Assembly (NCBI GenBank): GCA_949358305.1
Contig: OX442314.1
Span: 37,235,211 to 37,299,210 of the forward strand
Source: Strigamia acuminata
Lineage: Eukaryota; Arthropoda; Chilopoda; Geophilomorpha; Linotaeniidae
Direction of reading: 5' to 3'
DNA: 64,000 bases
Position numbers and translations under genes: made by a program. A model generated the notes under the pieces. That model was given only the letters and a program-made list of their open reading frames with translations, searched no databases and had not been told where the DNA came from. Position 1 is the first letter of the stretch; the number at the start of each line of letters is the position of its first letter. Of this stretch, positions 53,904 through 64,000 are shown piece by piece.

Positions 53904-56305
53904 TTATTTTCGACCAAGCGATTCGAATTGTGCACCAGAATCTGGACGAAGGTTCGCGCAAGCAGAGTCCGGTTGCTTGTTGCAAGTCAAGCACAAAGGC
54001 TTCAGCAACCGGCGCAACGAATGCCGATGCGGGCGTCGCAGTAGGACGTAAATATACGGATCCAGCACGAAATTCAGCGCTATGCAGATGTCGGCCAATC
54101 GATACTCGTGTCTCTCACTCTTCGACGGATCCATTTGTACGATAATGATGATCAACTATTTTAAATTAAATTTAATCAAAACTTCAATTTACAAATTTTA
54201 TTTTTACCATCTGCGGAATCCAGCACATGACGAAAAAAATGCAGAGAATCGCCATGAGTTTTGCAAACGAAATCTCGTCCGAAGTCGTCGAGTGATCCAG
54301 ACTCAACTGCCCGCTGTCTTTTCTGGTGTGACTCAGACGGGCCACGCTCTGCCGACCCATGCGACAAAGAACACGGATGACCAGAATGTTGAAACACACG
54401 ATGCACACGCTGAGCAATACTCCTTTGGTGCAAAATAAAAGAAAGAAACAAAAAAAATCAAAAAATTAGTCCTGGTCTAACAAGGGGAGTGCACCAATAA
54501 GACTCTTCAGTCATGACCGAAAATCAGTCCTGGTCTAAGATGCAGTTGATCACTTACCGCACGCAAAAAAGAGATAGGCGTAAGCGACATCGGCATTGAG
54601 AGTAGCGTAGCGATAGCGCATGCAGCGAAGCCTCTCCGGTCGACGTTCATCGTAGTAGAGACCGAAGCCTGCGAAAGGTAGGCAGACTACAACGGCTGCC
54701 AATGCCCAAAACCCAAATATGTAGCGTTGAATTAATTTGTACGTGATATGCTGAAATATAAACGAAAATTATGCATCTTATGGTCTACAAAATACAGTAA
54801 CGATGATAAAATTAGAATGATTTTCATTTTATAAATGTAAAATTTGACCTAAGGATGTTCCTTCAAGGTCATTGGAAAATTATCTTGGAAGCCGTTAGAG
54901 GTAGACAGAAATTTCCAATTGTAAACTTGTAGAGCAACATTTATTTAGTCTAAAAATGACTACTCCTCAAATCATTTTACGGGCAAATGTTTATTTTCCA
55001 ATATATTGTAATGGATCGCGTCTTCTATGATGTAAATAGACGCGTTTTGAATTACGCCGCAATACAAAATATCTCTAGGAGCCTGGTTTATGTTTATAGT
55101 TAAAAACTGCAATTTTTTCAACCAAATTAAACTTTCCGCAAAATATTTACAAAACATTTCATTTGCGATACCAAAAGCCAGCGACGAACAACCCCACAAG
55201 TGTCGTCCGTTTCCCTCCAACGAACCGCAGGAAATTAAAGTGTTTCGTTTCATTACAGTTGACGGAAGGTCAATGTGGAGGACAGAACCAAATCACGCTT
55301 AAAGCCTTCCCTTGTAGTAAACATCGCTATCACCTCAAGTTATTATTATACTCCAGAAACACGATACGGGTCTAAAAATATTGACATATTGCACGCCCTA
55401 CATTGCTAATGCACTTCTCTCATCCGGCTGTTAAAAGAAGAACGAATCAAAAAAAAAAAAAAAAAAAAAAAGATAAATATAAATATAAATATAAACCGAT
55501 ATAAAAGAAATAAAGCCGAGTCAGCAGTCAAATCCAAATGTCGCAACTCGAATCGAGGTGATTTTAATTTAATGTTTGTCTAATGCCGGTCATAAATATA
55601 CGTCTTAATTGAGTCTGGGCGTCAGCTATTCAATCGGACAACGAGCAAAAGACCTAATAGCTCTCTCCGACTGCCGTCGCCAAGGCAACACACACCAAAA
55701 GATCCGTTTTATTCGCAATAATAATAACTAATCAACATCGATTAGCCAGCGACATGAAAATCCACCTCATTTCTCCTTATTAATAGAAATATCCACTCCA
55801 CAGCGTCCATCAATCAAAAAGAGGTCACTGCCGTTATAAAAGACCACTTTTGTGTAATAAAAAAAATATTGAGAAACTTTTTTTAAATTTTTACCTTTTG
55901 GTAGACGAATGGACGCGTGAGGGCGAACCATCTCTCGGCTGCCATCACGATGGCCACGCAGCCAGAACCGAGGCCAAAAACCCTCCAAAAAACGCGGCAA
56001 GCGCAAAACCAGTGACTAAAAGCGACATATCTCGGCGTGTAGAGCTGCAGGTACATGAGAACGGCCGAGCCGAGCATCGCCAACAAGTCGTTCCAAGCCA
56101 AGCATCGCAGCATGAGCGTCTGTTTCTTGTTGCGGTGCGTTTCCCCGCGCCCGAGCAGGACGAGGGCGCACACATTGCCGCCGATGCCGACCAAGTAGAA
56201 GGCGGTGATGCAGACTTGGAGAGAGATGCTCAAGTGGCGCGGGGAAGTGGCGATCGCTTCGGTGAGGGCGACCGCGGGCTCGCTCGAGTTGACGGGCGAA
56301 GCCAT
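53904..56305 (-). CDS. Class A G-protein-coupled receptor, prostanoid-receptor-like, 356 residues
   Basis: Four exons, phases consistent: 55895-56305, 54558-54750, 54208-54422, 53904-54155. TM1 ends in GIGGNVCALVLLGR. TM2 carries RCLAWNDLLAMLGSAVLM. TM3 has ACRVFWRVFGLGSGCVAIVM followed by AAERWFALTRP, with ERW in place of DRY. TM4 is GFWALAAVVVCLPFAGFGL. TM5 includes LLSVCIVCFNILVIRVL. TM6 has AKLMAILCIFFVMCWIPQM. TM7 has ALNFVLDPYIYVLLRR, where LDPYIY replaces NPxxY as in prostaglandin receptors. The exon structure and LDPxxY favour the EP-type prostanoid group. The arginine that prostanoid receptors usually carry in TM7 is not evident, so ligand identity is open. Confidence 0.8.
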
Positions 56306-57044
56306 TCGCTAGCGGACGATGTCAAGCTCGCATGTGCTCATCTCGTGTTGCCATCTCGAGCGGGAGTAGTTCAAAATGTGGATGTTAGGGGGAGGAGTTG
56401 TGTGTGTGGCCACGATGCTGGTCGCCATCGCAACGGGAGTGGGAGAGGAGATGTCAAACGAGTCATCGGAGACGGTGAGGGGCAAAACAAACAGCTTTCG
56501 CTCCAAATGGATGGGAAAACATTTGTGTTGCTTCGATTTTCGTCGCGTGGAAGAATAGGTGGGATCGGGACGTGTGTTCGTTTAGTGGGAGGTTTTATTT
56601 AATGAAATAAAAATTTTGGTGTTTTTTTATTTTTATTTTTTTTCTTAATTTTTTTAGAATTTTTTTTAAGTTTTGGATGTTTGGGGTTCGTTTTCTAAAA
56701 AAAGAAAAGTCTAATTGCGGTGACCGGCGGAACGTGGCCCATCAAAAGTGCTCCAATCTGGTGTGTTTTAAAATACTTTTAAAATATCAGACAAATAATA
56801 ATGATAAATCTAATGGAAATGATACAAACATGCGTGAGGGTGTGCGGTGGAAAGTAGTTGCAATCATTTTCTAATTTAGAAGAAATTCGTGTTTGTTTAT
56901 GGTAAAAGGATTATTAATTTTACGAGATGTATGAAGGTTAGATTAGCTAAAGATTGGAAGAAGGAAAGAATGGGTTCCCTTGTTGTTACGTTACAAAATA
57001 AATTTTTTCAAATAAAAATGCATGTTTTTGTCCTAAAATAAATT
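56306..57044. other. 5' flank of the GPCR, no other gene recognised
   Basis: The 250-codon frame 55850-56602 on the plus strand is antisense to exon 1 of the receptor and is not supported. The remainder is AT-rich. Confidence 0.5.
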
Positions 57045-57262
57045 TTTGTGTCAGAAAATGCATTTTTGTGTCAGAAAATGCATTTTACCGTCTAAAAATG
57101 CATTATTTTGGTCTGAAAATGCATTATTTTGGTGTGAAAATGCATCATTTTGGTGTGAAAATGCATCATTTTGGTCCGAAAATGCATTATTTTGGTCTGA
57201 AAATGCATCATTTTGGTCTAAAAATGCATTATTTTGGTCTAAAAAGGCATTATTTTACGAAA
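57045..57262. repeat. Minisatellite, 21-bp unit
   Basis: About ten tandem copies of GGTCTGAAAATGCATTATTTT and variants. Because 21 is a multiple of 3, all frames stay open and give repetitive ORFs that are artefacts. Confidence 0.9.
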
Positions 57263-60200
57263 AAATGCACGAATTTCGTAAAAATTGAATTTTTTCAGCT
57301 CAAAATGAATTTATTTCCCACAATAATGCAATTTTCCGGTCAGCAAATGCATTTTTTTGTGCCTGTAAGTGCATTTTTTTTTTTTATTCCGAAAAGCCTT
57401 TTTTCACTGAAAAATTCAAAAGATTAGCGTGTAAATTCAAAACGATTTTATTTCCCACAAAAATGTATTTTCCCCACTTATACAACGTCCAATTTTTTTC
57501 TTAAAGGTATTGGGAGAATTTCATTTCTGAATTTTCTAATGAGCCCTCCCAAACTATGTTCAGATCCTGAATCAACTCTGACATAAAGTTAACGAAAACG
57601 CCATTTACTCTTTAAAAATTAGCGAGTCAAGGAGCTTGACCTGGAGTCAACTTCCCATTCATAGCAATAATACACTCAACACTAACGTGTGTATTACCTC
57701 GTTAAAGAAATATGATGTTTTGTACTATAGAGAAGAGCTACAATTCTCACTTAATTGATATTTTCAGTGTTGGCAATCCACTAGTTTGAGTTCACTGCTT
57801 CGGTGTAGCGTGTCATTATGTTGCAGTAACCAAAAATCCAACTGAAGCAACGTCTGATCACTGATTACACTTAATTGCCATATGGGTGTGACTTGCAACT
57901 TAACCAGAGAAGTAAAAGTCACAACTAATCCTAACTATATAAAAAATAAAATTTGTGTGAACCAGCTGCCCCTGCGCGCTGATCACTTGCCTACAGCACT
58001 TGGCGCAGTTCTCGCTTGCCTGTTGCGATCCCCCACAACCAGGTGGACCTGCGGTCCCTTGATTGAACAATTGCGCACCGGAAGTGACCCTTCCAAAAGT
58101 GGCAGGCAACTAGAAACTATATTTATATTGGTTTCGGCCTTTATTATATTGTTGTCAAGTGCCCAACCTTTTAACTTGATCATCTTCTGTTCCAATGGTC
58201 CATTTGTTTTAGTTTTGATGTGTTCTTTGCTGCTGATGATAGCATCAACACTGCCCGATTCATACGTTGCACTTACAGAACCATCTTTTTATTCTTACTT
58301 TCCTTTTTTTCTTTCTTTTATTCTCCAGAATACTTTTTTTTTATCACAATCAAATCGGTTGTCCACTAGCAACTGCATCAAGCAAATATTTTCGTGTTCC
58401 AAATAACTTATTTTTGTTTCATTCTTGTTGGAACAAATTGGAACAACCGTCGTTTGTATCAACCACTGTTGATAAACGCACTGTGGAGTGTTTTAAAATT
58501 GATTGGGAAAACAAAGCGCTGATCGCCATCACCATGGGCCAGCGTCGGTCCTATAAACTTCTCCATTTGTGTGAGTAAAGAGGAGAAAAACGGCCCGCCA
58601 TTTGCTGTTCGTGCGCGCAACAAGCCATTGTATTTCCTTATTATTAGTTTTAGTATCATTTATTATCTTTTCATTTGTGTACTTTCAGATTAATAAATTA
58701 TTGTTCATTTGATTAAATTATGTCAAAGAAATTACACCCTCCCCCCCGCAACAGTTTTTTGGGGGGGCAACCAATACATTGACCCGTTAGTTTATACTCG
58801 TTTTACTTCTCCAAAGTTATCATCAAGATTGCCAAAGACCCATACAAATACAATCTCGCTGCGTGTCCAGCAGTATGTAAGCTTATTCACACGCCATTTT
58901 AATTTAAAAAAACAAAAACAAATTTGATTTTATGCCATGTTCACACTTATCTCAATAACTATTTAACGTTTAAAAACTCTTGTTCACACTTGTTCCAGTT
59001 TTCTACAACTCAGAACAAAATTGCGACTACAAGTCCCGCGCCCATTAAAAATAAAAGATGGATGCCAATCCAACTTTTGGAAACTTAGGGACTTTGTTAA
59101 TGACAGGAATTTGTAATTATTTTCAGTGGCCTTATGCATTCTTTCAGATAGTAGCACCATCTCCAGTTATTCTTCAGATTACATCGTTTGAATGATGCTC
59201 TTTCAATCATTAAACAAATCCATGTTTGATTTCCCAAAGTTAAACACTTGTTTACCACTTAACGGATATCTAATGCACCAAATAATAGCACCAGACAATA
59301 ATGTAAGCAAATGCCCAGATTAGTTTTAGAAGGAAATAAAGTCGGATTGAATAGACCCAGAAAATGACTTAGAAACCAAAAACCCTTGGTTCAGCAGCAA
59401 AAAATTATGCATAAAATTACAATTGGTAAATGCTACATTCCTATATCAGAATACAGTCTTGCAATACCAAAATTTTAGGCCAAATCACAATTGGTAAATG
59501 CTACACTCATACATCAGAATGCAGTCTTATAATACCAAAATGCATGGACTGACCAACCAGAGCTCTCTTTTAGCAAAGATGGTGGTATGAATGAAACCAA
59601 CAAGCTTTCCCAGGGGTGACCACATGGAGGTAGAGAGTTGGATTTTACACCCCCAATGTCAAATTAGACTTGCATAAACCTAAAAGAAAATTAAAATTTT
59701 ATAAAATTAGTTCATTACCGGTATGTAATTTACTTTCACGTCCAATTAAAAAAAAAAAAAAAAAAAAAAAACAATTTTCCGTTTCGTTGCTTTTTAAGCC
59801 TACATGTTTGTCTACGGCTTTTACTTGCTTTTATCTACGTTTCCATTCCCAATACTCCAAAACCGCAGCGAAATGAAAAGAACGACCTGCTAAACACTAC
59901 AAAGTATTCTCTTTGGAATGAATGCCTGCATTTCGCGTCGAAATCCAACGGGCTCGCACGAACCATCCAGAGCGGCACAAAATGGACACCTCGCTTCTTC
60001 TTCTTCTTCATGGAAGTAGTCATCTGTCATTGGTCGTCACAGATCATGTGACTTGTTTTAAATTCTCGACACGTGAGGGCGCCACTGACCCATCGAGAAT
60101 AAAGCAGTGGCTAAAGACAAAAATGTGTTGAATCAAGGATATATCCTTGGGTTTGGCGCATAGTTTAGGGCCGAAATAAAAATTATAAGAAAAATAATTT

Positions 60201-60314
60201 CACCAATTGTCAATTTTCTCGAGTAAAAACAAATATTCTAAAATAATAAAATGAGAAATCAAAAAACTTGGTAAAATTTATTCATTTTCAATTCGTAAAG
60301 AATACACACGAGTT
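57263..60314. other. Intergenic with scattered repeat copies, no gene recognised
   Basis: 57959-58100 carries the CTGATCACTTGCCTACAGCAC repeat related to 53000. 58739-58772 has a C7/G7 inverted pair (CCCCCCCGCAACAG...GGGGGGG). 59400-59660 is another relative of 12150-12290, with two internal tandem copies of TTGGTAAATGCTACA. A poly(A) run lies at 59749-59770. ORFs such as 57882-58406 show no recognised domain. Confidence 0.45.
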
Positions 60315-63300
60315 CTAAGCTCTGTTCATTTTCAACGGATAAGGATTTGTCATCATTGGCCAAACAACTTCTGCAAAGGAAATTAATCGTTCTATCTGAC
60401 AATATAACTAATGAAATATTTACCTTCGTCCAGCACAAGGTCACTGGGCACTCGAAAGGTTTTCACAAACTGAGAAGCTGACATGAGACGAAGTTTCGAG
60501 AAACAGCCAACAACAACTTATGAAATGGTTAAATTGCGTGAGGATCAACCGGATGTGACGAGCGCCGTTGTCTTACCTGAACTTGGAAAGCATTCGCGGA
60601 CCGATTCGACCAATGCGTCCACGGCGATTTGCATTTCTTCCTTTTTTCGTGAATATTGATGTGAAATTAGTTGAAAGATTTATTTTTGTTTGCAACGTAT
60701 ATTTACTATTGTGTGATTTGAAATGTAAATCATGAGATTGTGGATTCTCTCCAGAAATTCCCTTATGATTTCATTTGGTTTCGTCAAGTCCAGTTCGTCG
60801 TTCCGGTGGATTTTGACTGTCACGGATTCCCAGCGTCTGAAGAATCGGCGTTGAATGTGATATTTGTATTAAGGCGATTTGCTAAACATTTCATGGATTC
60901 CCTCAAAATTTGCTAAACATTTCAGGGATTCCCTCTAGATTTGCTAATGATTTCAGAGATTCCCTCCAGATTTCCAGGATTCCCTCAAGATTTGCTAATG
61001 ATTTCAGAGATTCTCTCCAGATTTCCGGGATTCCCTCAAGATTTGCTAATGATTTCAGAGATTCCCTCCAGATTTCCGGGATTCCCTCAAGATTTGTTAG
61101 ATTTTAGAGATTCCCTCAAGATTTGTTAGATTTCCGGTATTCCCTCAAGACTTGCTAAAGATTTCAGGGATTTCCTCAAGATTTCCGGGATTTCCTCAAT
61201 ATTTGCTAATGATTTCAGGCATTATCTCAAGATTTCCAGAATTCCCTCAAGATTTGCTAATGATTTCAGGCATTATCTCAAGATTTCCGGGATTTCCTCA
61301 AGATTTCCGAAAGATTTAAGGCATTCCCTCAAGATTTCCTAAAGATTTAAAGGATTCCCTCAAGATTTCTAATGATTTCAGGCATTATCTCAAGATTTCC
61401 GGAATTCCCTCAAGATTTCCGGTATTCCCTCAAGATTTCCTAAAGATTTAAGGGATTCCCTCAAGATTTGCTAGATTTCAGAGATTTCTTCAAGATTTGC
61501 TAGATTTTAGAGATTCCCTCAAGATTTGCTAAAGATTTCAGGGATTCCCTCAAGATTTGCTAAAGATTACAGAACTTCAGATGGATTTCCAAAATCCCTA
61601 AGACTTTAGGGATTTCTAATATTTTGGGAATTACCAGAATTTTGGGCATTTCCTAAGATTTTGAAGATTTCTTGGATTTTGGGCATTTAAAGGATCTTGG
61701 GGACCTTTGGGGATTTTGGATATATTGATCGTCATATTTCCTACATTGCACTTTTGGATTTATCACATGATATGAGTTCCACCAATGAGATTGATAATTG
61801 CAAAAACGCAAAAGCAAGCAAAAGATATATCGTGAGCCATTAGAACGATCACGACATCTTCGATAATGTCGTTGTTATTCTCTTCGGAATAAACTTTAAT
61901 AAGATCAAACAGATCGTCGTACAGACCCTAGATAATTAAACGTGGTTGAATCACAAATTAAATTCTCTTAGTTTTGATTTTTACATACCTCTGTCACGTG
62001 TACGAAATGGTCGTTGTACACCAATAGAACTCCAGTAAGTGGAACCGAGGCACCGATTTTTGTGGATTTTATACTTTGTTCCATGTATTCTGTGAAGGAA
62101 AACAAGTTGAGTTATTCTGAATGTTCTCTAGAATTTACAGAGAAAATGAGAAGAGAAACCAAGCAATGAAAAGCAAAATTGCACTCCTAAGGCCTAAATT
62201 TCAAGTTTTTGTGTAAAATTTGATGACATTTGGTTAAAGTGATAAAGTTTTCAGTAATTTTACAAGGTTTGACGAGATTTTTTTATGAGATTTTACAAGA
62301 TTTCTTGAGATTTTTCATGAGATTTTACAAGATTTCTTGAGATTTTTTATGAGATTTTACAAGATTTCTGGAGATTTTTCATGAGATTTTACAAGATTTC
62401 TTGAGTTTTTTTAAGATTCGATGAGATCTTGCAGGATTTTACAAGCTGGGATAAGATTTCATGAGATTTTTCAGGATTTTACAAGCTGGGATAAGATTTC
62501 ATAAGATTTTTCAGGATTTTACAAGCTGGGATAGATTTTTCAGGATTTTACAAGCTGGGATAGATTTTTCAGGATTTTACAAGCTGGGATAGATTTTGAG
62601 ATTTTACAAGCTGGAATAGATTTCATAAGATTTTACAAAATTAAATAAGCTTTGATAAGATTTTATAAAAAATTTCTGAGCTTGGAGATAAGAATACCTG
62701 AGATTTTACAAGATTTCCTGAGATTTCCTACAATTTTACAAGATTTCCTGAGATTTCCTACAATTTTACAAGATTTCCTGAGATTTCCTACAATTTTACA
62801 AGATTTCCTGAGATTTCTTACAATTTTAGAGGATTCCCTGAGATTTTCCAAGATTTCATGAGATATTTTGCAAGATTTCATGAGATATTTTGCAAGATTT
62901 CATGAGATATTTTGCAAGATTTCAATAGACTTTGCAAGATTTCATGAGACTGAAAGATTTCATGAGATTATGCAAGATTTCAATACATTTCACAAGATTT
63001 GAGGAGATTATTCAAGATTTTCCGATTTACCAATACCGGCATTATAATTTCTCGAAACATTGTGACATGTTGCGAGGTTTCATCAAATTTTCATAACAAA
63101 TACACAAACTTGCAAACTGATCGTAGTTATCCTTCATACGATGTCGTCCCGTATAAATCAATCGATGAAATATGTGTTTCTACAAATTAATAAAAAAAAC
63201 AATAAAATTCAATTTCCATATCTCTTGTGCGTGTAAACATTCGACGCGGTCTGCCCTCACAACTCTACTAGAAAATACAAATTAAACACTCACTCTGGAC

Positions 63301-63539
63301 CCGTCTTTCTCTCTTTTTTCGTCCATGTGATCCAGCAGCGATTTTCTCGGAGCTTCGAGAAAAAATCCCGTGAAATCGTCGTCCGCGGCATGTCCATCCG
63401 CACTAGTGCCGAATGGTTTCTTGGCTCGCGGTTGCGGTTTAGGTTTCGAAACGGGAACGGGAACGGGGCTGCGTTTACGGTTCTCTTCGGTCGTAGATTT
63501 CGACGACTTATTAACGCAGCAGGAGCGGGACGACGACAT
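60315..63539 (-). CDS. Eight-exon gene, tentatively TEX47-like (BLUF-like fold), 293 residues
   Basis: Exons 63294-63539, 63110-63179, 61989-62089, 61767-61927, 60707-60836, 60577-60640, 60424-60477 and 60315-60370; phases agree throughout. Exon 1 is polar and basic (KPKPQPRAKKP). The folded part begins HIFHRLIYTGR, continues VPLTGVLLVYNDHFVHVTEG and LYDDLFDLIKVYSEENNND, then VVIVLMAHDISFA, and later NEIIREFLERIHNLMIYI and MQIAVDALVESVRECF. It ends EVVWPMMTNPYPLKMNRA. The order resembles TEX47/C7orf62-type proteins; this is from memory of the family layout only. The end of exon 4 is the weakest boundary (hydrophobic run FCVFAIINLIGGTHI, donor CAT|GTGATA). Two introns are filled by minisatellites. 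Confidence 0.55.
60860..61600. repeat. Minisatellite in intron 4 of the TEX47-like gene
   Basis: Some 20 or more irregular units combining GATTCCCTCAAGATTTGCTA, ATGATTTCAG and GATTTCCGG; unit length varies (about 26-45 bp), with a higher-order period near 60 bp at 60940-61110. Confidence 0.9.
62270..63010. repeat. Minisatellite in intron 2 of the TEX47-like gene
   Basis: Successive sub-arrays: TTTTACAAGATTTCTTGAGA (62275-62410), TTTTACAAGCTGGGATAGAT (62435-62600), ACAAGATTTCCTGAGATTTC (62705-62830) and GCAAGATTTCATGAGATATT (62868-62960). All share an AAGATTT/GAGATTT core. Confidence 0.9.
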
Positions 63540-64000
63540 GTCAACTGACAGTCGGCTGTCACGTTTTGATTAACAATCAAAAACAATGGATGATTGCATT
63601 TGTGAATCTCATCAAATCGAGGGGCGATACAATTGTAAATCTGTTTTTTTCAGATTTAAATCTCGAAAAAGCATGTCTAAAAATGCATTTTACATTCAAC
63701 AAGTGAATTTAAATACTTAAATATTCATTTTTGCACAAGAAAAGTGGTTAATTATGCAGCTTTGCTCATGAAGAATGGTCAAATATTGTTACGTGGATTC
63801 CGGGCCTGATCAGGTTTCCACGCAACTGTGTTTAATTGGGGTTTTAATGAGTGTGAAAAGGAAGGAATGAGATTCATTTATGCTTTAAATTCAATTCAGA
63901 TTTATTTGACCGGACAAACAGAGTTTGTTCGATCCCTTTTAAATTCAGTTACATTTATTCTCAAACAGGTCAGAATGTTATTTGGATAAACTATCATTTT
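63540..64000. other. 5' flank of the TEX47-like gene; possible start of another repeat at 63787
   Basis: No gene. TGTTACGTGGATTCC at 63787 starts a stretch of different composition reaching the window end, which could be an LTR start, but the other end is outside the window. Confidence 0.3.

Noticed and set aside
55850-56602. 250-codon plus-strand frame
   Set aside because: Antisense to exon 1 of the GPCR, whose membrane motifs are clear on the minus strand.
57045-57262. CRISPR-like array
   Set aside because: Units are contiguous with no unique spacers, and the genome is eukaryotic.
57046-57427. Repetitive ORFs in two frames
   Set aside because: Translation of a 21-bp minisatellite; openness follows from the unit length.
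60910-61129. Repetitive protein frames rich in FRDSLQIS-type units
   Set aside because: Translation of the intron 4 minisatellite.

Overview
This window is eukaryotic nuclear DNA, AT-rich, with short GT-AG introns, many transposable elements and minisatellites. The gene content (small four-membrane-span proteins resembling arthropod Snakeskin, an SLC16-type transporter, a class A receptor, a truncated BTB-BACK-kelch gene) and tRNA-Gln-primed Ty3/gypsy elements suggest an arthropod. The species cannot be fixed from the sequence. All genes of the host appear to lie on the minus strand.

Layout. 0.7-1.4 kb: LTR-like insertion that cuts off the C-terminus of a BTB-BACK-kelch gene (1.4-2.46 kb). 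3.3-4.9 kb: broken Ty1/copia pol. 6.2-8.6 and 9.6-13.3 kb: two copies of a segmental duplication. 13.4-47.1 kb: tandem array of six five-exon (one four-exon) genes for four-span membrane proteins (here S1-S6), broken up by insertions. The largest insertion, 16669-39279, is a complete Ty3/gypsy element (element A) with 1667-bp LTRs and a 4-bp target duplication (CAGT). It carries gag, pol reached by a -1 frameshift at A_AAA_AAC, and an unrecognised third ORF. A second, non-autonomous LTR element (element B, 20512-29942, 1.91-kb LTRs, target duplication AGTG) is nested inside A. B has one gag-like ORF and a 3.5-kb leader full of short dyads. 42515-43090: solo LTR with an exact empty-site comparison. 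44.6-46.1 kb: insertion carrying a FLYWCH-RING gene. 47.6-48.3 kb: gypsy RT fragment. 48.5-52.5 kb: seven-exon SLC16-like transporter. 53.9-56.3 kb: four-exon prostanoid-receptor-like GPCR. 60.3-63.5 kb: eight-exon gene, tentatively TEX47-like, with two large minisatellites in its introns.

How things fit together. The array genes share exon 1, intron 1 and a promoter module (CRE-like ACGTCA plus CACGTG E-box) with the unrelated kelch-type gene, so a promoter/first-exon cassette was joined to two different coding bodies. A and B share LTR ends, PBS, PPT, a gag N-terminal module and an ordered series of hairpins in the LTR whose stems differ in sequence but keep pairing. This is consistent with B being mobilised by A-type proteins. 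Exon boundaries were read by eye from splice sites, with phases checked for consistency; no alignment or database search could be run.
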